Below are positions 48,401 to 56,099 of a DNA stretch of 64,000 bases, one piece after another (positions within the stretch are counted from its first letter, which is position 1; every line of letters starts with the position of its first letter). This DNA is from an uncultured Coriobacteriaceae bacterium (GTDB lineage Bacteria; Actinomycetota; Coriobacteriia; Coriobacteriales; Atopobiaceae): NCBI GenBank assembly GCA_900552935.1, contig USBN01000002.1, forward strand, positions 1 through 64,000. The letters run 5' to 3'. Below the pieces are notes generated by a model. That model saw only the letters and a program-made list of their open reading frames with translations, was not told the DNA's origin and ran no database searches. The position numbers and the translations under genes were made by a program.

Positions 48401-48970
48401 GAGAAGCTCTTTGGCGAGAAGCTCGAGGCCAACGCCCTCATCGCCAACCTACTCGGAACGGATGACGAGAAGATTGACTTCTGCAACGAGCTCGCCAATG
48501 ACACGCGCTACCTTAACGTCACCAACATCCGCCAGGGCGTGCGCGACTTCTCGGACGTCTTCATCCTCATCCGCTGCGTGACTGCCCTGCTCATCGTGCT
48601 TGCCGCAGGTCTTTCCTTTGTCGTGCTATTCACGCTCTCGACCACCAACGTGTCCGAGCGCGAGCGTGAGCTCGCAACGATTAAGGTACTCGGCTTCCGT
48701 CGTGGCGAGGTACGCACCTACATCAACAAGGAGATGCTCATCCTCACGTTCATCGGCACGATTCTCGGCATTCCGCTGGGTCTTGCGCTATCGCAGTCGC
48801 TCACCTATGTCCTCAACATGCCTTCCATGTACTTTGCCGTCGAGGTCGCGCCCGCGGGGGTCATCATCTCCTGCACGCTATCGCTCGTGTTCGCCGTCAT
48901 CGTCTGTCTCATCACGAGGCCCTCGATCGACCGCATCGACATGGTCGGAGCGCTCAAGTCCGCGGAGTAG
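45425..48970 (+). CDS. FtsX-family ABC permease with long extracellular coiled coil
   Basis: The 1181-aa protein has an N-terminal helix (VSLAAICVLGVTMLVGLTIA, about 20-40), an extracellular MacB-like periplasmic core, and a roughly 340-residue coiled coil (about 280-625) of Ala/Glu/Gln/Leu heptads (ELAEQKASALDQLAEAQ, QLEETQGQLKAAIDQLKQ). Then come the first FtsX domain (three helices from about 640), a second extracellular domain, and the final three helices (about 1030-1175). This long-coil architecture is seen in Gram-positive permeases that may span the thick wall. It pairs with the ATPase just upstream. The substrate is unknown. Confidence 0.9.
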   Translation: MRSALATDALRTIRNSAKRFVSLAAICVLGVTMLVGLTIACRDLRLSADKFFDQQRLYDVSVQSTLGLTDDDVNALAALDSVEEAEGSWSETAYTTIDGAHTSVSVNAFKTGGMNQPYLEEGRLPENSDEVAVTQDYLDATGKHVGDTLTFGVNADDTTWAVGDTTPPQADADDDEDLDDLDLDSEDAQDSELFARHTYTITACVIDPTNVSVKNGSSSFRSSGPKYSFFVPASAATAEAYSVVYLRAAGAAELSCFSQKYKDVVSRVTSEAEGIKAEREAEREAEIRGDANARIDDAEQTANDKFAEAEDKLAEAQKTIDDAIAQIESGRNELAEQKASALDQLAEAQAKIDSGRAQLEDPATRNQAVEQAKAAAICALEESDQYKQLVSTRDALVQTKQNYDALVNAKAQLEETQGQLKAAIDQLKQGKGELETARDTLKQRIAQLEELGLPADDLKAQLAEVEGKITELDTQLAEAETQLTQVEAQLDTVNDGITAITAALALQNLTPEALEPTITQLEAGIAAARQQAEDAAVAEVDRSIVESRARLDQGQAELNSSRAELDAQLAAGEARLADAQIEVDEGAAELEENRAEFERQKAEALQKIADARAKVEDIGHATWYVQDRGSISCFSSIDTDASCIETLGFVFPIIFLVVAILVALTTAMRMVEEERGLIGLYKALGYHRGSIMAKYVLYTAGAALAGGIVGAILGFVALPLFLFKFFALMYTLPAFELSFSPALCALAMGIFVLGIGATTALTVSRELSEQPAQLMRPRAPKAGKRILLERMPVIWNHLGFLNKVTARNLFRYKGRLAMTVFGVAGCCALMIAGFAINDTVEGLSANQYGGDDRAGVYSYDLLAVTQADDLEEAARELTRAPEVATYTCVYTDNVTVERNGNQDTAQLIVVPDGFSLDGFIDLRGEDGTGVSLDDATRDGGVLFTKSTANVLGFGAGDEVTLKDTKLNQADVKASDIVMSYLGNAVYMTQSTYEKLFGEKLEANALIANLLGTDDEKIDFCNELANDTRYLNVTNIRQGVRDFSDVFILIRCVTALLIVLAAGLSFVVLFTLSTTNVSERERELATIKVLGFRRGEVRTYINKEMLILTFIGTILGIPLGLALSQSLTYVLNMPSMYFAVEVAPAGVIISCTLSLVFAVIVCLITRPSIDRIDMVGALKSAE

Positions 48971-48973
48971 CAA

Positions 48974-49041
48974 CGGGACAACGCAGCGGATTTAGGGCAG
49001 ATGCGCACGGGACAACGCGGCGGATTTAAGGCAGACGAGCG
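48974..49041. repeat. Tandem 34-bp repeat, two units
   Basis: Units 48974-49007 and 49008-49041 both start CGGGACAACGC and contain GCGGATTTA; about 7 differences. They begin four bases after the permease stop. Confidence 0.88.
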
Positions 49042-49203
49042 CGACACCAACAACTCGGCTGGACAAGGACGTGAGCACACGCTGCCGATGACGCCCGCGC
49101 CCGGCGAGCACTCGTAGCAGCATTGTTAAGCCATGGCAAAGGTGTGATCGTCGTTCCGGGGCTTGGGTAGAATGAACCACGATTCACACGACAAAGGGCA
49201 CAC

Positions 49204-50790
49204 ATGATCAATCCGCTAGCTAATAGGTCGGGATCCGAGCGAAACGCAACGCGCGGACGAAGGCTGCGCAATAGCAGCGAGGTTGCCGTCCGCCCGAGGA
49301 GCGCCCGTTTCTCCTCTGACGCCGGCAATGACGAGACGATGGACGAGGAGGCGGGCCGCGGACGCAGCAGGATGCGCGGTCGTGGTGGTCGTGGCAACCG
49401 CGCCCAGCGTCCCAAGCGTCCTCGCAAGCCTAGCCGCCTCGGCATGATCGTTGGCGGTTGGTGGAACCGCCTCATCGGTGCCGTGTACTCCGGCTCCCTC
49501 TCGAGCCAGACCGAGCAGTATGCCGCCCACAACACCACGCAGGACTACATTTGGAACTCCGTGGGCCTTGGCGCCTGGGGCGTGGTCTTCCCCGTCCTCT
49601 CCGTCGTCACGACGCAGCTCTTGAACGTCGAGCAAGGCGGTCGCTTCTCGATGGCTTTCGTCACGGGCACGCTGCTCCTCTTCATCGCCAACTTCGGCGT
49701 CCGCACCTACCAGGCGTCTGACATCTCAGAGAACCACTCCTTCGCGGACTACCAGGCCTGCCGTGTCGTCACCGTCGCCGCGATGCTGCTCATCGGCGTG
49801 CTCTACTGCCAGATCCGCGGCTATGATCCGGAGATGTTCGGCCTCTGCATGGGCATGTTCGTCTATCGCGCCGTCGATGGCCTCGCGGATGTCTACGAGG
49901 GTCGTCTCCAACAAATGGACAAGCTCTACCTCGCCGGCATCTCGCAGGCAGTCCGCTCAGCCGCCGCCATCGTCGCCTACTGCGCGCTAATCTTCATCAC
50001 GAGGAGCATCTCTGCCGCCGGCATCGCCATGGGCGTCGCCGCCGTCGCATCGTTCGTCCTGCTCACGCTCCCGCTTACGTTCTTCGAAACGCCCAAGAGC
50101 GAAAAGCTCAGACTGGCGAGTGTGAAGGACCTCTTCGTTCAGTGCTTCCCGCTGTTCGTGGCGCTGTTCCTCTATAACCTCATCGACAACATGCCTAAGT
50201 TCGCCATGGAAGGTGTGCTGTCGTACGACAACCAGCTCTACTTCAACGCGCTCTTCTCGCCCGCGCACATGATTATCATGGTGATTGGCTTCGTCTATAA
50301 GCCGCAGCTCATGCGTCTTGCGGAGATTTGGGCTGACCCCGAGCGCCGCGGCCGCTTCGACATCATCGTTCTCGCCGTGCTCCTACTGATCGTCGCACTC
50401 ACGGGTGGCGTCGGCGTCTTCATGGCAACCGCCGGCATTCCCATCATGAGCTTCATGTACGGCGTCGACTTCGAGCAGTTCCGTGGCCTGTGCTACGTCA
50501 TGATCGCGACGGGAGGCGTCTGTGCCGCGATCGACTTCCTCTACCAGATCATCACGGTGCTGCGTCGCCAGAAGGCCGTCACGCGCGTCTACCTGTTGAC
50601 GCTCGGCTTCTCGCTGTTCGTACCGCCACTGCTCATCGGCTTCACAGGCCTTCCCGGCGCGGTTCTCGGATACCTCATCGTTATGTGCATCCTCCTCGTG
50701 CTGCTAGTGACCGAGTACCTCTCGATTCACGCCGAGCTCTCCGAAACGCTTAAGAGCTACCGCAAGCGCGCCATCCGCGATACGAAGTAG
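49204..50790 (+). CDS. Polysaccharide/lipid-linked oligosaccharide flippase-like protein
   Basis: The 528-aa protein has a basic, Arg/Gly-rich cytoplasmic N-terminus of about 85 residues (SRMRGRGGRGNRAQRPKRPRK), then 12-14 hydrophobic segments typical of the MATE/Wzx (MOP) superfamily (YIWNSVGLGAWGVVFPVLSVV, GIAMGVAAVASFVLLTLPL, VLGYLIVMCILLVLLVTEYL). It resembles Wzx/RfbX flippases for wall or capsule precursors. The basic N-terminal extension is unusual for the family. A possible -10 (TAGAAT, 49168-49173) precedes it and AAAGGG is the ribosome site. Confidence 0.8.
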   Translation: MINPLANRSGSERNATRGRRLRNSSEVAVRPRSARFSSDAGNDETMDEEAGRGRSRMRGRGGRGNRAQRPKRPRKPSRLGMIVGGWWNRLIGAVYSGSLSSQTEQYAAHNTTQDYIWNSVGLGAWGVVFPVLSVVTTQLLNVEQGGRFSMAFVTGTLLLFIANFGVRTYQASDISENHSFADYQACRVVTVAAMLLIGVLYCQIRGYDPEMFGLCMGMFVYRAVDGLADVYEGRLQQMDKLYLAGISQAVRSAAAIVAYCALIFITRSISAAGIAMGVAAVASFVLLTLPLTFFETPKSEKLRLASVKDLFVQCFPLFVALFLYNLIDNMPKFAMEGVLSYDNQLYFNALFSPAHMIIMVIGFVYKPQLMRLAEIWADPERRGRFDIIVLAVLLLIVALTGGVGVFMATAGIPIMSFMYGVDFEQFRGLCYVMIATGGVCAAIDFLYQIITVLRRQKAVTRVYLLTLGFSLFVPPLLIGFTGLPGAVLGYLIVMCILLVLLVTEYLSIHAELSETLKSYRKRAIRDTK

Positions 50791-50921
50791 CTCGCGAACA
50801 TAAGGCTGCACCATCTGCGGCGATAGGCCTCGAGCCAGGTCAGAAACAGGAGCAGACAACCAGATCGCTTGGTTCATAGCCGTACCCTCAACTCTCATCG
50901 CCCGGTGACGTCAAGCATAGA

Positions 50922-50954
50922 GAAGGGCCCCGCCACTTGGTGACGGGGCCCTTC
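50922..50954. terminator. Bidirectional terminator between flippase and aspS
   Basis: GAAGGGCCCCG (50922-50932) pairs perfectly with CGGGGCCCTTC (50944-50954). It is located between convergent genes ending at 50790 and 51018. T-runs are weak on both sides, but the stem is strong. Confidence 0.75.
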
Positions 50955-51017
50955 GCATGTTCGAGTTGTCATCCCGAGGTAGTAATGAAGCTCGGCGATG
51001 ACTGAGGCGCCGGCGGA

Positions 51018-52859
51018 CTACATCAGGCGGAGGCCAACTTCCTTGAGCTGCTTGGAAGAGACCTCGCTGGGAGCGTCGCTCATGAGGTCGGAGCCACTCG
51101 AGGTCTTCGGGAACGCCATGACCTCGCGAATCGAATCGGAGCCAGTGAGCAGCATGCACACGCGGTCGAGGCCGAGGGCGAAGCCGCCCATGGGAGGCGC
51201 ACCAAACTCGAGGGCGTCCATGACGAAGCCGAACTGCTCGCGGGCGCGCTCCTCCGTAAAGCCGAGGAGCTCGAGCATCTGAAGCTGCATCTCCGCGTCG
51301 TGGATACGCATGCCGCCGCCACCGGCCTCATAGCCGTCCATGACGAAGTCATACGTGAAGCTGCCAGCCGCCAGCGGGTCAGCCTTAATCTTCTCGACGT
51401 CAGACTCGGTCGGGAGGGTGAAGGGCTGGTGCTCCGCCGCATAGGCCTTACGCTCCTCGTCCCAGTGGAACAGCGGGAAGTTGACGACCCAGAGGAAGTC
51501 GTGGCCCTCGCGCTCGATGTGGAGGGCGTCGGCCATGTGGCAGCGCATACCGCCGAGGATCTCGCAGGAGGCCAAACGCGGTCCGGCGGCGAACATCACG
51601 AGGTCGCCGGGCTCGACGTCAGCGCGCTCGCGAAGGGCAGCCATCTCCTCGTCAGAGAAGAACTTGACAATCGGGCTGTTGATGGAGCCGTCCTCGCGGA
51701 AGGCGATCCAGGCGAGGCCCTTGGCGCCGAGGGTCTTGGCAACGCCCTCGAGCTTGTCGATCTGGGCGCGCGGCCAGGTGCCGGCACCCTTGGCGTTGAT
51801 GCACTTGACGACTTCGCCCTCGGCGTTAGCGGCAGAGGCGAACACCTTGAACTTGGACTCTGTGAAGATATCCGTGACGTCGACGAGGTGCATGCCATAG
51901 CGGGTATCCGGCTTGTCGATGCCGTAGGTGTCCATGGCATCCCAATAGTCCATGCGACGCAGCGGCGTGGGCATGTCGACGCCCATCTTGGCGAAGGCAT
52001 CGTGGAGGACGTCCTCGAGGGCGCTCATGACGTCGTCCTGGTCGACGAAGCTCATCTCGATGTCGACCTGCGTAAACTCAGGCTGGCGGTCGGCGCGGAG
52101 GTCCTCGTCACGGAAGCACTTGGCGACCTGGTAGTAGCGCTCGACGCCACCAACCATAAGCAGCTGCTTGAGAAGCTGCGGGGACTGGGGCAGAGCGTAG
52201 AGGCGACCCGGCTGGATGCGACAGGGCACCAGGAAGTCGCGCGCGCCCTCGGGCGTGGACTTGAAGAGGCTCGGCGTCTCGACCTCCATGAAGGCACGGT
52301 TGTGAAGCGCCTCGCGGATGGCGAAGGTGAAATCGGAGCGTAGCTTGAGGTTGGCCATCATCTCAGGCCTGCGGATGTCGAGGTAGCGATAGCGCAGGCG
52401 CGTGTCCTCAGCGGTGTCAATGCCGTCCTCGATCTGGAACGGCGGCGTCTTGGAGCGGTTGAGGATCTCGATGGTGTCGACGCGAACCTCGATCTCGCCG
52501 GTGGGGAGCTTGGGGTTGATGGTCTCCTCGTCACGGCCGCGAACGACGCCGTGGACGCAGATGGGCCACTCGGGGCGTATGGTCTCGGCAGCGTGGAAGG
52601 CGGTGCCACCGGAGTGCTCGGGGTCGAAGGTGCACTGGGTCATGCCAGAGCGATCGCGGAGGTCAACGAAGATGAGGCCACCGTGATCGCGGCGACGCCA
52701 CACCCAACCCGTGAGCGTGACCTCACGGCCAATGTCCTCACGACGAAGCTCGCCAGCGGTGTGGGTGTGCATGGAGTGCTCGTGCATGGCGCCCGTCTCG
52801 GCGGAGAAGGCGCTGGCGGCCTGCTCCTCGACGGCGGGGGTGGTGCTGGTGTCGTGCAT
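51018..52859 (-). CDS. aspS: Aspartyl-tRNA synthetase
   Basis: The 613-aa class II synthetase has an N-terminal extension (about 40 residues, His/Thr-rich), an anticodon OB domain (GWVWRRRDHGGLIFVDLRDRSG), class II motif 1 and 2 (RNRAFMEVETPSLFKSTPEG area, CFRDEDLRADRQPEFTQ), the bacterial GAD insert, and motif 3 (FALGLDRVCMLLTGSDSIREVMAFPK). GAGAGG precedes ATG 52859; the upstream frame is not used. His in RRRDHGG matches the residue found in non-discriminating AspRS such as that of Pseudomonas, suggesting it may also charge tRNA-Asn for GatCAB; this is inference. Confidence 0.94.
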   Translation of the reverse strand: MHDTSTTPAVEEQAASAFSAETGAMHEHSMHTHTAGELRREDIGREVTLTGWVWRRRDHGGLIFVDLRDRSGMTQCTFDPEHSGGTAFHAAETIRPEWPICVHGVVRGRDEETINPKLPTGEIEVRVDTIEILNRSKTPPFQIEDGIDTAEDTRLRYRYLDIRRPEMMANLKLRSDFTFAIREALHNRAFMEVETPSLFKSTPEGARDFLVPCRIQPGRLYALPQSPQLLKQLLMVGGVERYYQVAKCFRDEDLRADRQPEFTQVDIEMSFVDQDDVMSALEDVLHDAFAKMGVDMPTPLRRMDYWDAMDTYGIDKPDTRYGMHLVDVTDIFTESKFKVFASAANAEGEVVKCINAKGAGTWPRAQIDKLEGVAKTLGAKGLAWIAFREDGSINSPIVKFFSDEEMAALRERADVEPGDLVMFAAGPRLASCEILGGMRCHMADALHIEREGHDFLWVVNFPLFHWDEERKAYAAEHQPFTLPTESDVEKIKADPLAAGSFTYDFVMDGYEAGGGGMRIHDAEMQLQMLELLGFTEERAREQFGFVMDALEFGAPPMGGFALGLDRVCMLLTGSDSIREVMAFPKTSSGSDLMSDAPSEVSSKQLKEVGLRLM

Positions 52860-53057
52860 ATGATTCCTCTCGTCTGGGCCATCCCGTGTCGGTACGGACG
52901 GCCTGCCATCAGACGGCGAGCCGCCGCGTAGACAGCGTGGCAACTCGCGCAAGAAGACATGATAGCGCAGCTTCGACACCCACAAGTTGCCGGCGTGTTA
53001 CTCAGGACACCCGGAATGGGGCGTCAACCTTGGGGAATCAACGCCCAAACCAAATAG

Positions 53058-53149
53058 CTTCCGCACACGCGGCAAATAACGCCCCGCCTTCCGCACGCGC
53101 AGCGGAAAAAAGCCCCGTCTTCCGCACACGCGGCAAAAAAACGCCCCGC
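53058..53149. repeat. Tandem repeat of about 31 bp, three units
   Basis: Units at 53058-53087, 53088-53118 and 53119-53149 each start CTTCCGCAC and end in a GCCCCG block with an A-run in the middle (up to seven A). They lie in the 344-bp gap between aspS and metY. The last unit overlaps the metY terminator. 52860-53057 shows no gene. Confidence 0.88.
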
Positions 53150-53169
53150 CGCGGCTGTTCGCGACGGGA
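53135..53169 (-). terminator. Terminator after metY
   Basis: On the minus strand CCCGTCGCG pairs with CGCGGCGGG (nine pairs, one G-T) and is followed by GCGTTTTTTT (T-run 53141-53135). The T-run belongs to the tandem repeat. It lies about 35 bp past the metY stop. Confidence 0.88.
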
Positions 53170-53203
53170 CGCATCGGAGCAATGTGGCCGAGCCACTAGC
53201 GCG

Positions 53204-54511
53204 TTAGCACTTGGCGAGAGCCTGATCCAGGTCGGCAATCAGGTCAGCCGTGTCCTCGAGGCCGCAGGAGAGACGCACCATATCGGCGGAGATGCCACAG
53301 GCGAGGAGCTCCTCGTCGTTCATCTGGCGATGCGTGGCGTTCGCCGGATGCAGGCAGCAGGTGCGGGCATCGGCCACGTGCGTGGCGATCTGGCACATCT
53401 CGAGGCTCTTCATAAAGGTCTCCGCCGCCGCACGACCGCCGTTAAAGCCAAAACTCACGACACCGCACGTGCCATTGGGCATGTACTTCTGAGCGAGGTC
53501 ATAGTACTTGTCGCCCTCGAGGCCTGGATAGCTCACGAAGCGCACCTTGGCGTGGTTCGCGAGGTACTTGGCCACGGCCATGCCGTTCTCGCAGTGGCGC
53601 GGCATGCGTACGTGCAGGCTCTCGAGCGAGCTGTTGAGGAAGAAGGCCGCCTGCGGGTTCTGCATGGGGCCGAGGTCGCGCATGAGCTGCGCGGTCGCCT
53701 TGGTGATGAAGGCCCCGCCCATACCAAACTTCTCCGCGTACGTGACGCCGTGATAGCTCTCATCCGGCGTGGTGAGGCCCGGGAACTTGTCAGCGTGCGC
53801 CATCCAGTCAAACTGGCCGTGGTCGACAATGACACCGCCGAGATATGCCGCGTGGCCATCCATGTACTTGGTGGTGGAGTGGGTCACGATATCCGCGCCC
53901 CACTCGAACGGACGACACATCACCGGCGTTGGGAAGGTGTTGTCGACGATCAGGGGCACGCCATGCGCGTGCGCCGCGGCGGCGAAGCGCTCGATGTCGA
54001 GCACGGCGAGCGCCGGGTTGGCGATAGTCTCGCCGAAGACGAGCTTGGTGTTGGGGCGGAAGGCCGCCTCGAGCTCCTCATCCGTGCAGTCAGGCGCCAC
54101 AAAGGTGCAAGTGAGGCCCATGCGGCCCATGGTGTGAGCGAGAAGGTTATAGGTGCCGCCGTAGATGGCGGAGCTCGCAACCACGTGATCGCCCGCGGCA
54201 GCCAGGTTGAAGATGGCGAGGAAGTTCGCCGCCATACCGGAGCTCGTCAGCATTGCCGCCGTGCCGCCCTCGAGCTCGGCGATCTTCGCCGCGACGAGGT
54301 CGCAGGTGGGGTTCTGGAGGCGGCTGTAGAAGTAGCCGGACTCCTCGAGGTCGAAGAGCTTGCCCATGTGCTCGGACGTGTCGTACTTCCAGGTAGTGGA
54401 CTGCCAAATCGGCACCTGGCGCGGCTCGGCGTCGCCGGGGCGATAGCCACCCTGCACGCACACGGTCCCGACGGTCTTGGCGGCGCTGTTATTGGTGGGC
54501 TGCTCGCTCAT
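53204..54511 (-). CDS. metY: O-acetylhomoserine sulfhydrylase (MetY type)
   Basis: The 435-aa PLP enzyme makes homocysteine from O-acetylhomoserine and sulfide. Typical segments are TVCVQGGYRPGDAEPRQVPIWQSTT, YSRLQNPTCDLVAAKIAELEGG, the PLP aspartate (PLIVDNTFPTPVMCRPFEWGADIV) and the Schiff-base lysine (HSTTKYMDGH). MetY carries the longer central loop, which is present. GAGGGAG precedes ATG 54511. A promoter (54551-54579) and a terminator (53135-53169) make it a single-gene unit. Cysteine synthase activity is also possible for the family. Confidence 0.92.
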   Translation of the reverse strand: MSEQPTNNSAAKTVGTVCVQGGYRPGDAEPRQVPIWQSTTWKYDTSEHMGKLFDLEESGYFYSRLQNPTCDLVAAKIAELEGGTAAMLTSSGMAANFLAIFNLAAAGDHVVASSAIYGGTYNLLAHTMGRMGLTCTFVAPDCTDEELEAAFRPNTKLVFGETIANPALAVLDIERFAAAAHAHGVPLIVDNTFPTPVMCRPFEWGADIVTHSTTKYMDGHAAYLGGVIVDHGQFDWMAHADKFPGLTTPDESYHGVTYAEKFGMGGAFITKATAQLMRDLGPMQNPQAAFFLNSSLESLHVRMPRHCENGMAVAKYLANHAKVRFVSYPGLEGDKYYDLAQKYMPNGTCGVVSFGFNGGRAAAETFMKSLEMCQIATHVADARTCCLHPANATHRQMNDEELLACGISADMVRLSCGLEDTADLIADLDQALAKC

Positions 54512-54550
54512 ATGTAACTCCCTCGGTTTGGCGCTGTTTGCATGCCCATG

Positions 54551-54579
54551 AGAATAGGCGTGCGAATGCCCAGGTACAA
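54551..54579 (-). promoter_or_regulatory. Sigma-70-like promoter of metY
   Basis: On the minus strand TTGTAC (54579-54574) and TATTCT (54556-54551) are separated by exactly 17 nt. It lies about 40 bp upstream of the metY start. No SAM riboswitch fits in the 93-bp leader. Confidence 0.65.
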
Positions 54580-54604
54580 CCTAGTATTTTGGTGGGATTT
54601 GCAC

Positions 54605-55837
54605 CTAGGCGACCAGCACGGATTTGGTCCCCAGCACGCGCAGACATGATTCGTCGATGCGCTCCCGAGAAAGGATGCCACTCGCGACCGCATCGAGAAC
54701 GCCTTGGTAGGCAGCATCGAGATCCTCCGGCATGAGAATCATGTCTCCCCCAGCCTCGAGGAACCTGACGGCCGCCTCCGCCGGCGAAAAGCGCTCGGTC
54801 ACAGCCCCCATCTGGAATGAGTCCGAGATGATGATGCCGTTAAATCCCAGCTCACGGCGCAAGGTCTCCCCTATCATCACGCGAGAGAGGGATGCCGGAA
54901 GATCGTCCACCGCGACGTTGGGCGTCTTGATATGACCCACCATGACGAGGGGCGCACCGGCGGCGATGGCACGGCGAAACGGCTCGAACTCGCACGAATC
55001 GAGATCTTCGCGAGTACGCGTCGACACCGCCTCACCCGTGTGAGAATCGGCGTTCGTATCGCCATGACCGGGAAAGTGTTTGACGCAAGGGAGGACGCCG
55101 GTCGCGAGCATCGCGGTTGTCTCGGCGACAACCATGTCTGCGACCAAGTGCGGGTCCGTGCCGAAGGAACGCGGCCCGATAACCGTGTTCTCGGGGTTGG
55201 TAAGCACGTCCGCAACCGGCGCGAAATCGATGTTAAAGCCAATTTCATGCAGGTAGGAACCTATGGCCGCGCCCACTCGCTCGGCCTGGGTCACATCTCC
55301 TGTGGATCCGATGGTTGCCATATGGGGGAAGGTCGCGACGTCGAAGGCTGGTGAGTTCGCAACGCGGGACACAAGCGGCCCGCCCTCCTCGTCCACGCCG
55401 AGAAACACGGGGACACCAGCGGCCACTTCCTTCGAGAAACGTCCTATGTTCGCAAGCATCTCGCGAAGCTGTCCCGGCGTCTCGATGTTTTGCGAGAAGC
55501 ATATGACGCCGCCTACGGGCAGGGTGGCGAGGGCGGCCTCCATAGCCTCGCCGGCTTCGGTCACGCAATCCGTGCCCGTAAGCTGCTCGGGCGTCACGAA
55601 GAAGAGCTGGGCCACCTTCTGCTCGAGCGTCATGGTTCCGAGGATTCGCTCCGCGACTGAAGAATCCGACATCGCGGGCGCCGTTGTTACGGGCACCGGT
55701 GCCACGGACGCCACCGTGCCCGGCGTCGCGACACCCTCAGGGTCTTGGCCAAGGCCGCAGCTAGAAAGTGCGACCGACGCCCCCGCAAGGCCGAGCACAC
55801 CGAGAATCTCCCTGCGCGTAAGCTCGTTCTTCGCCAT
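54605..55837 (-). CDS. Glycoside hydrolase family 3 lipoprotein (beta-N-acetylhexosaminidase-like)
   Basis: The 410-aa protein has a Tat-like ELTRREILGVLGLAGASVALSSC with lipobox Cys near residue 26, so it is exported and lipid-anchored. The GH3 TIM barrel shows NagZ-type hallmarks: the KHFPGHGDTNADSH loop with the Asp-His dyad of NagZ enzymes and the nucleophile Asp in GIIISDSFQMGAV. It probably removes N-acetylglucosamine from peptidoglycan fragments; the substrate is inferred from the dyad. GAGAGGGG precedes ATG 55837. Confidence 0.87.
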   Translation of the reverse strand: MAKNELTRREILGVLGLAGASVALSSCGLGQDPEGVATPGTVASVAPVPVTTAPAMSDSSVAERILGTMTLEQKVAQLFFVTPEQLTGTDCVTEAGEAMEAALATLPVGGVICFSQNIETPGQLREMLANIGRFSKEVAAGVPVFLGVDEEGGPLVSRVANSPAFDVATFPHMATIGSTGDVTQAERVGAAIGSYLHEIGFNIDFAPVADVLTNPENTVIGPRSFGTDPHLVADMVVAETTAMLATGVLPCVKHFPGHGDTNADSHTGEAVSTRTREDLDSCEFEPFRRAIAAGAPLVMVGHIKTPNVAVDDLPASLSRVMIGETLRRELGFNGIIISDSFQMGAVTERFSPAEAAVRFLEAGGDMILMPEDLDAAYQGVLDAVASGILSRERIDESCLRVLGTKSVLVA

Positions 55838-56099
55838 TTCCCCTCTCATGTCCCCTCTCGCTCGCATCTCGTTCGAGCCGCACACGCTCTCAGGAGTGCA
55901 GAGCGATCGCAACCATACACCTGTCCCTCATCGCGCGGTCCCGGACCGCCGAAGAGGCGTCCCCAATCGCACGTGCCCGAGCTGCCATAGAAGCGCTCCC
56001 TCATTATCATCGCGTTCCATCTTGACGCATGCGGAGCTCTGCAAGCGCGAGCGTGTTACCCTCGACTGGTGATTAGACCTGAGCGACGGGGAGATGCAC

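Noticed and set aside
54512..54604. SAM or T-box riboswitch upstream of metY
   Set aside because: The leader between promoter and start is about 40 nt, too short for either class.
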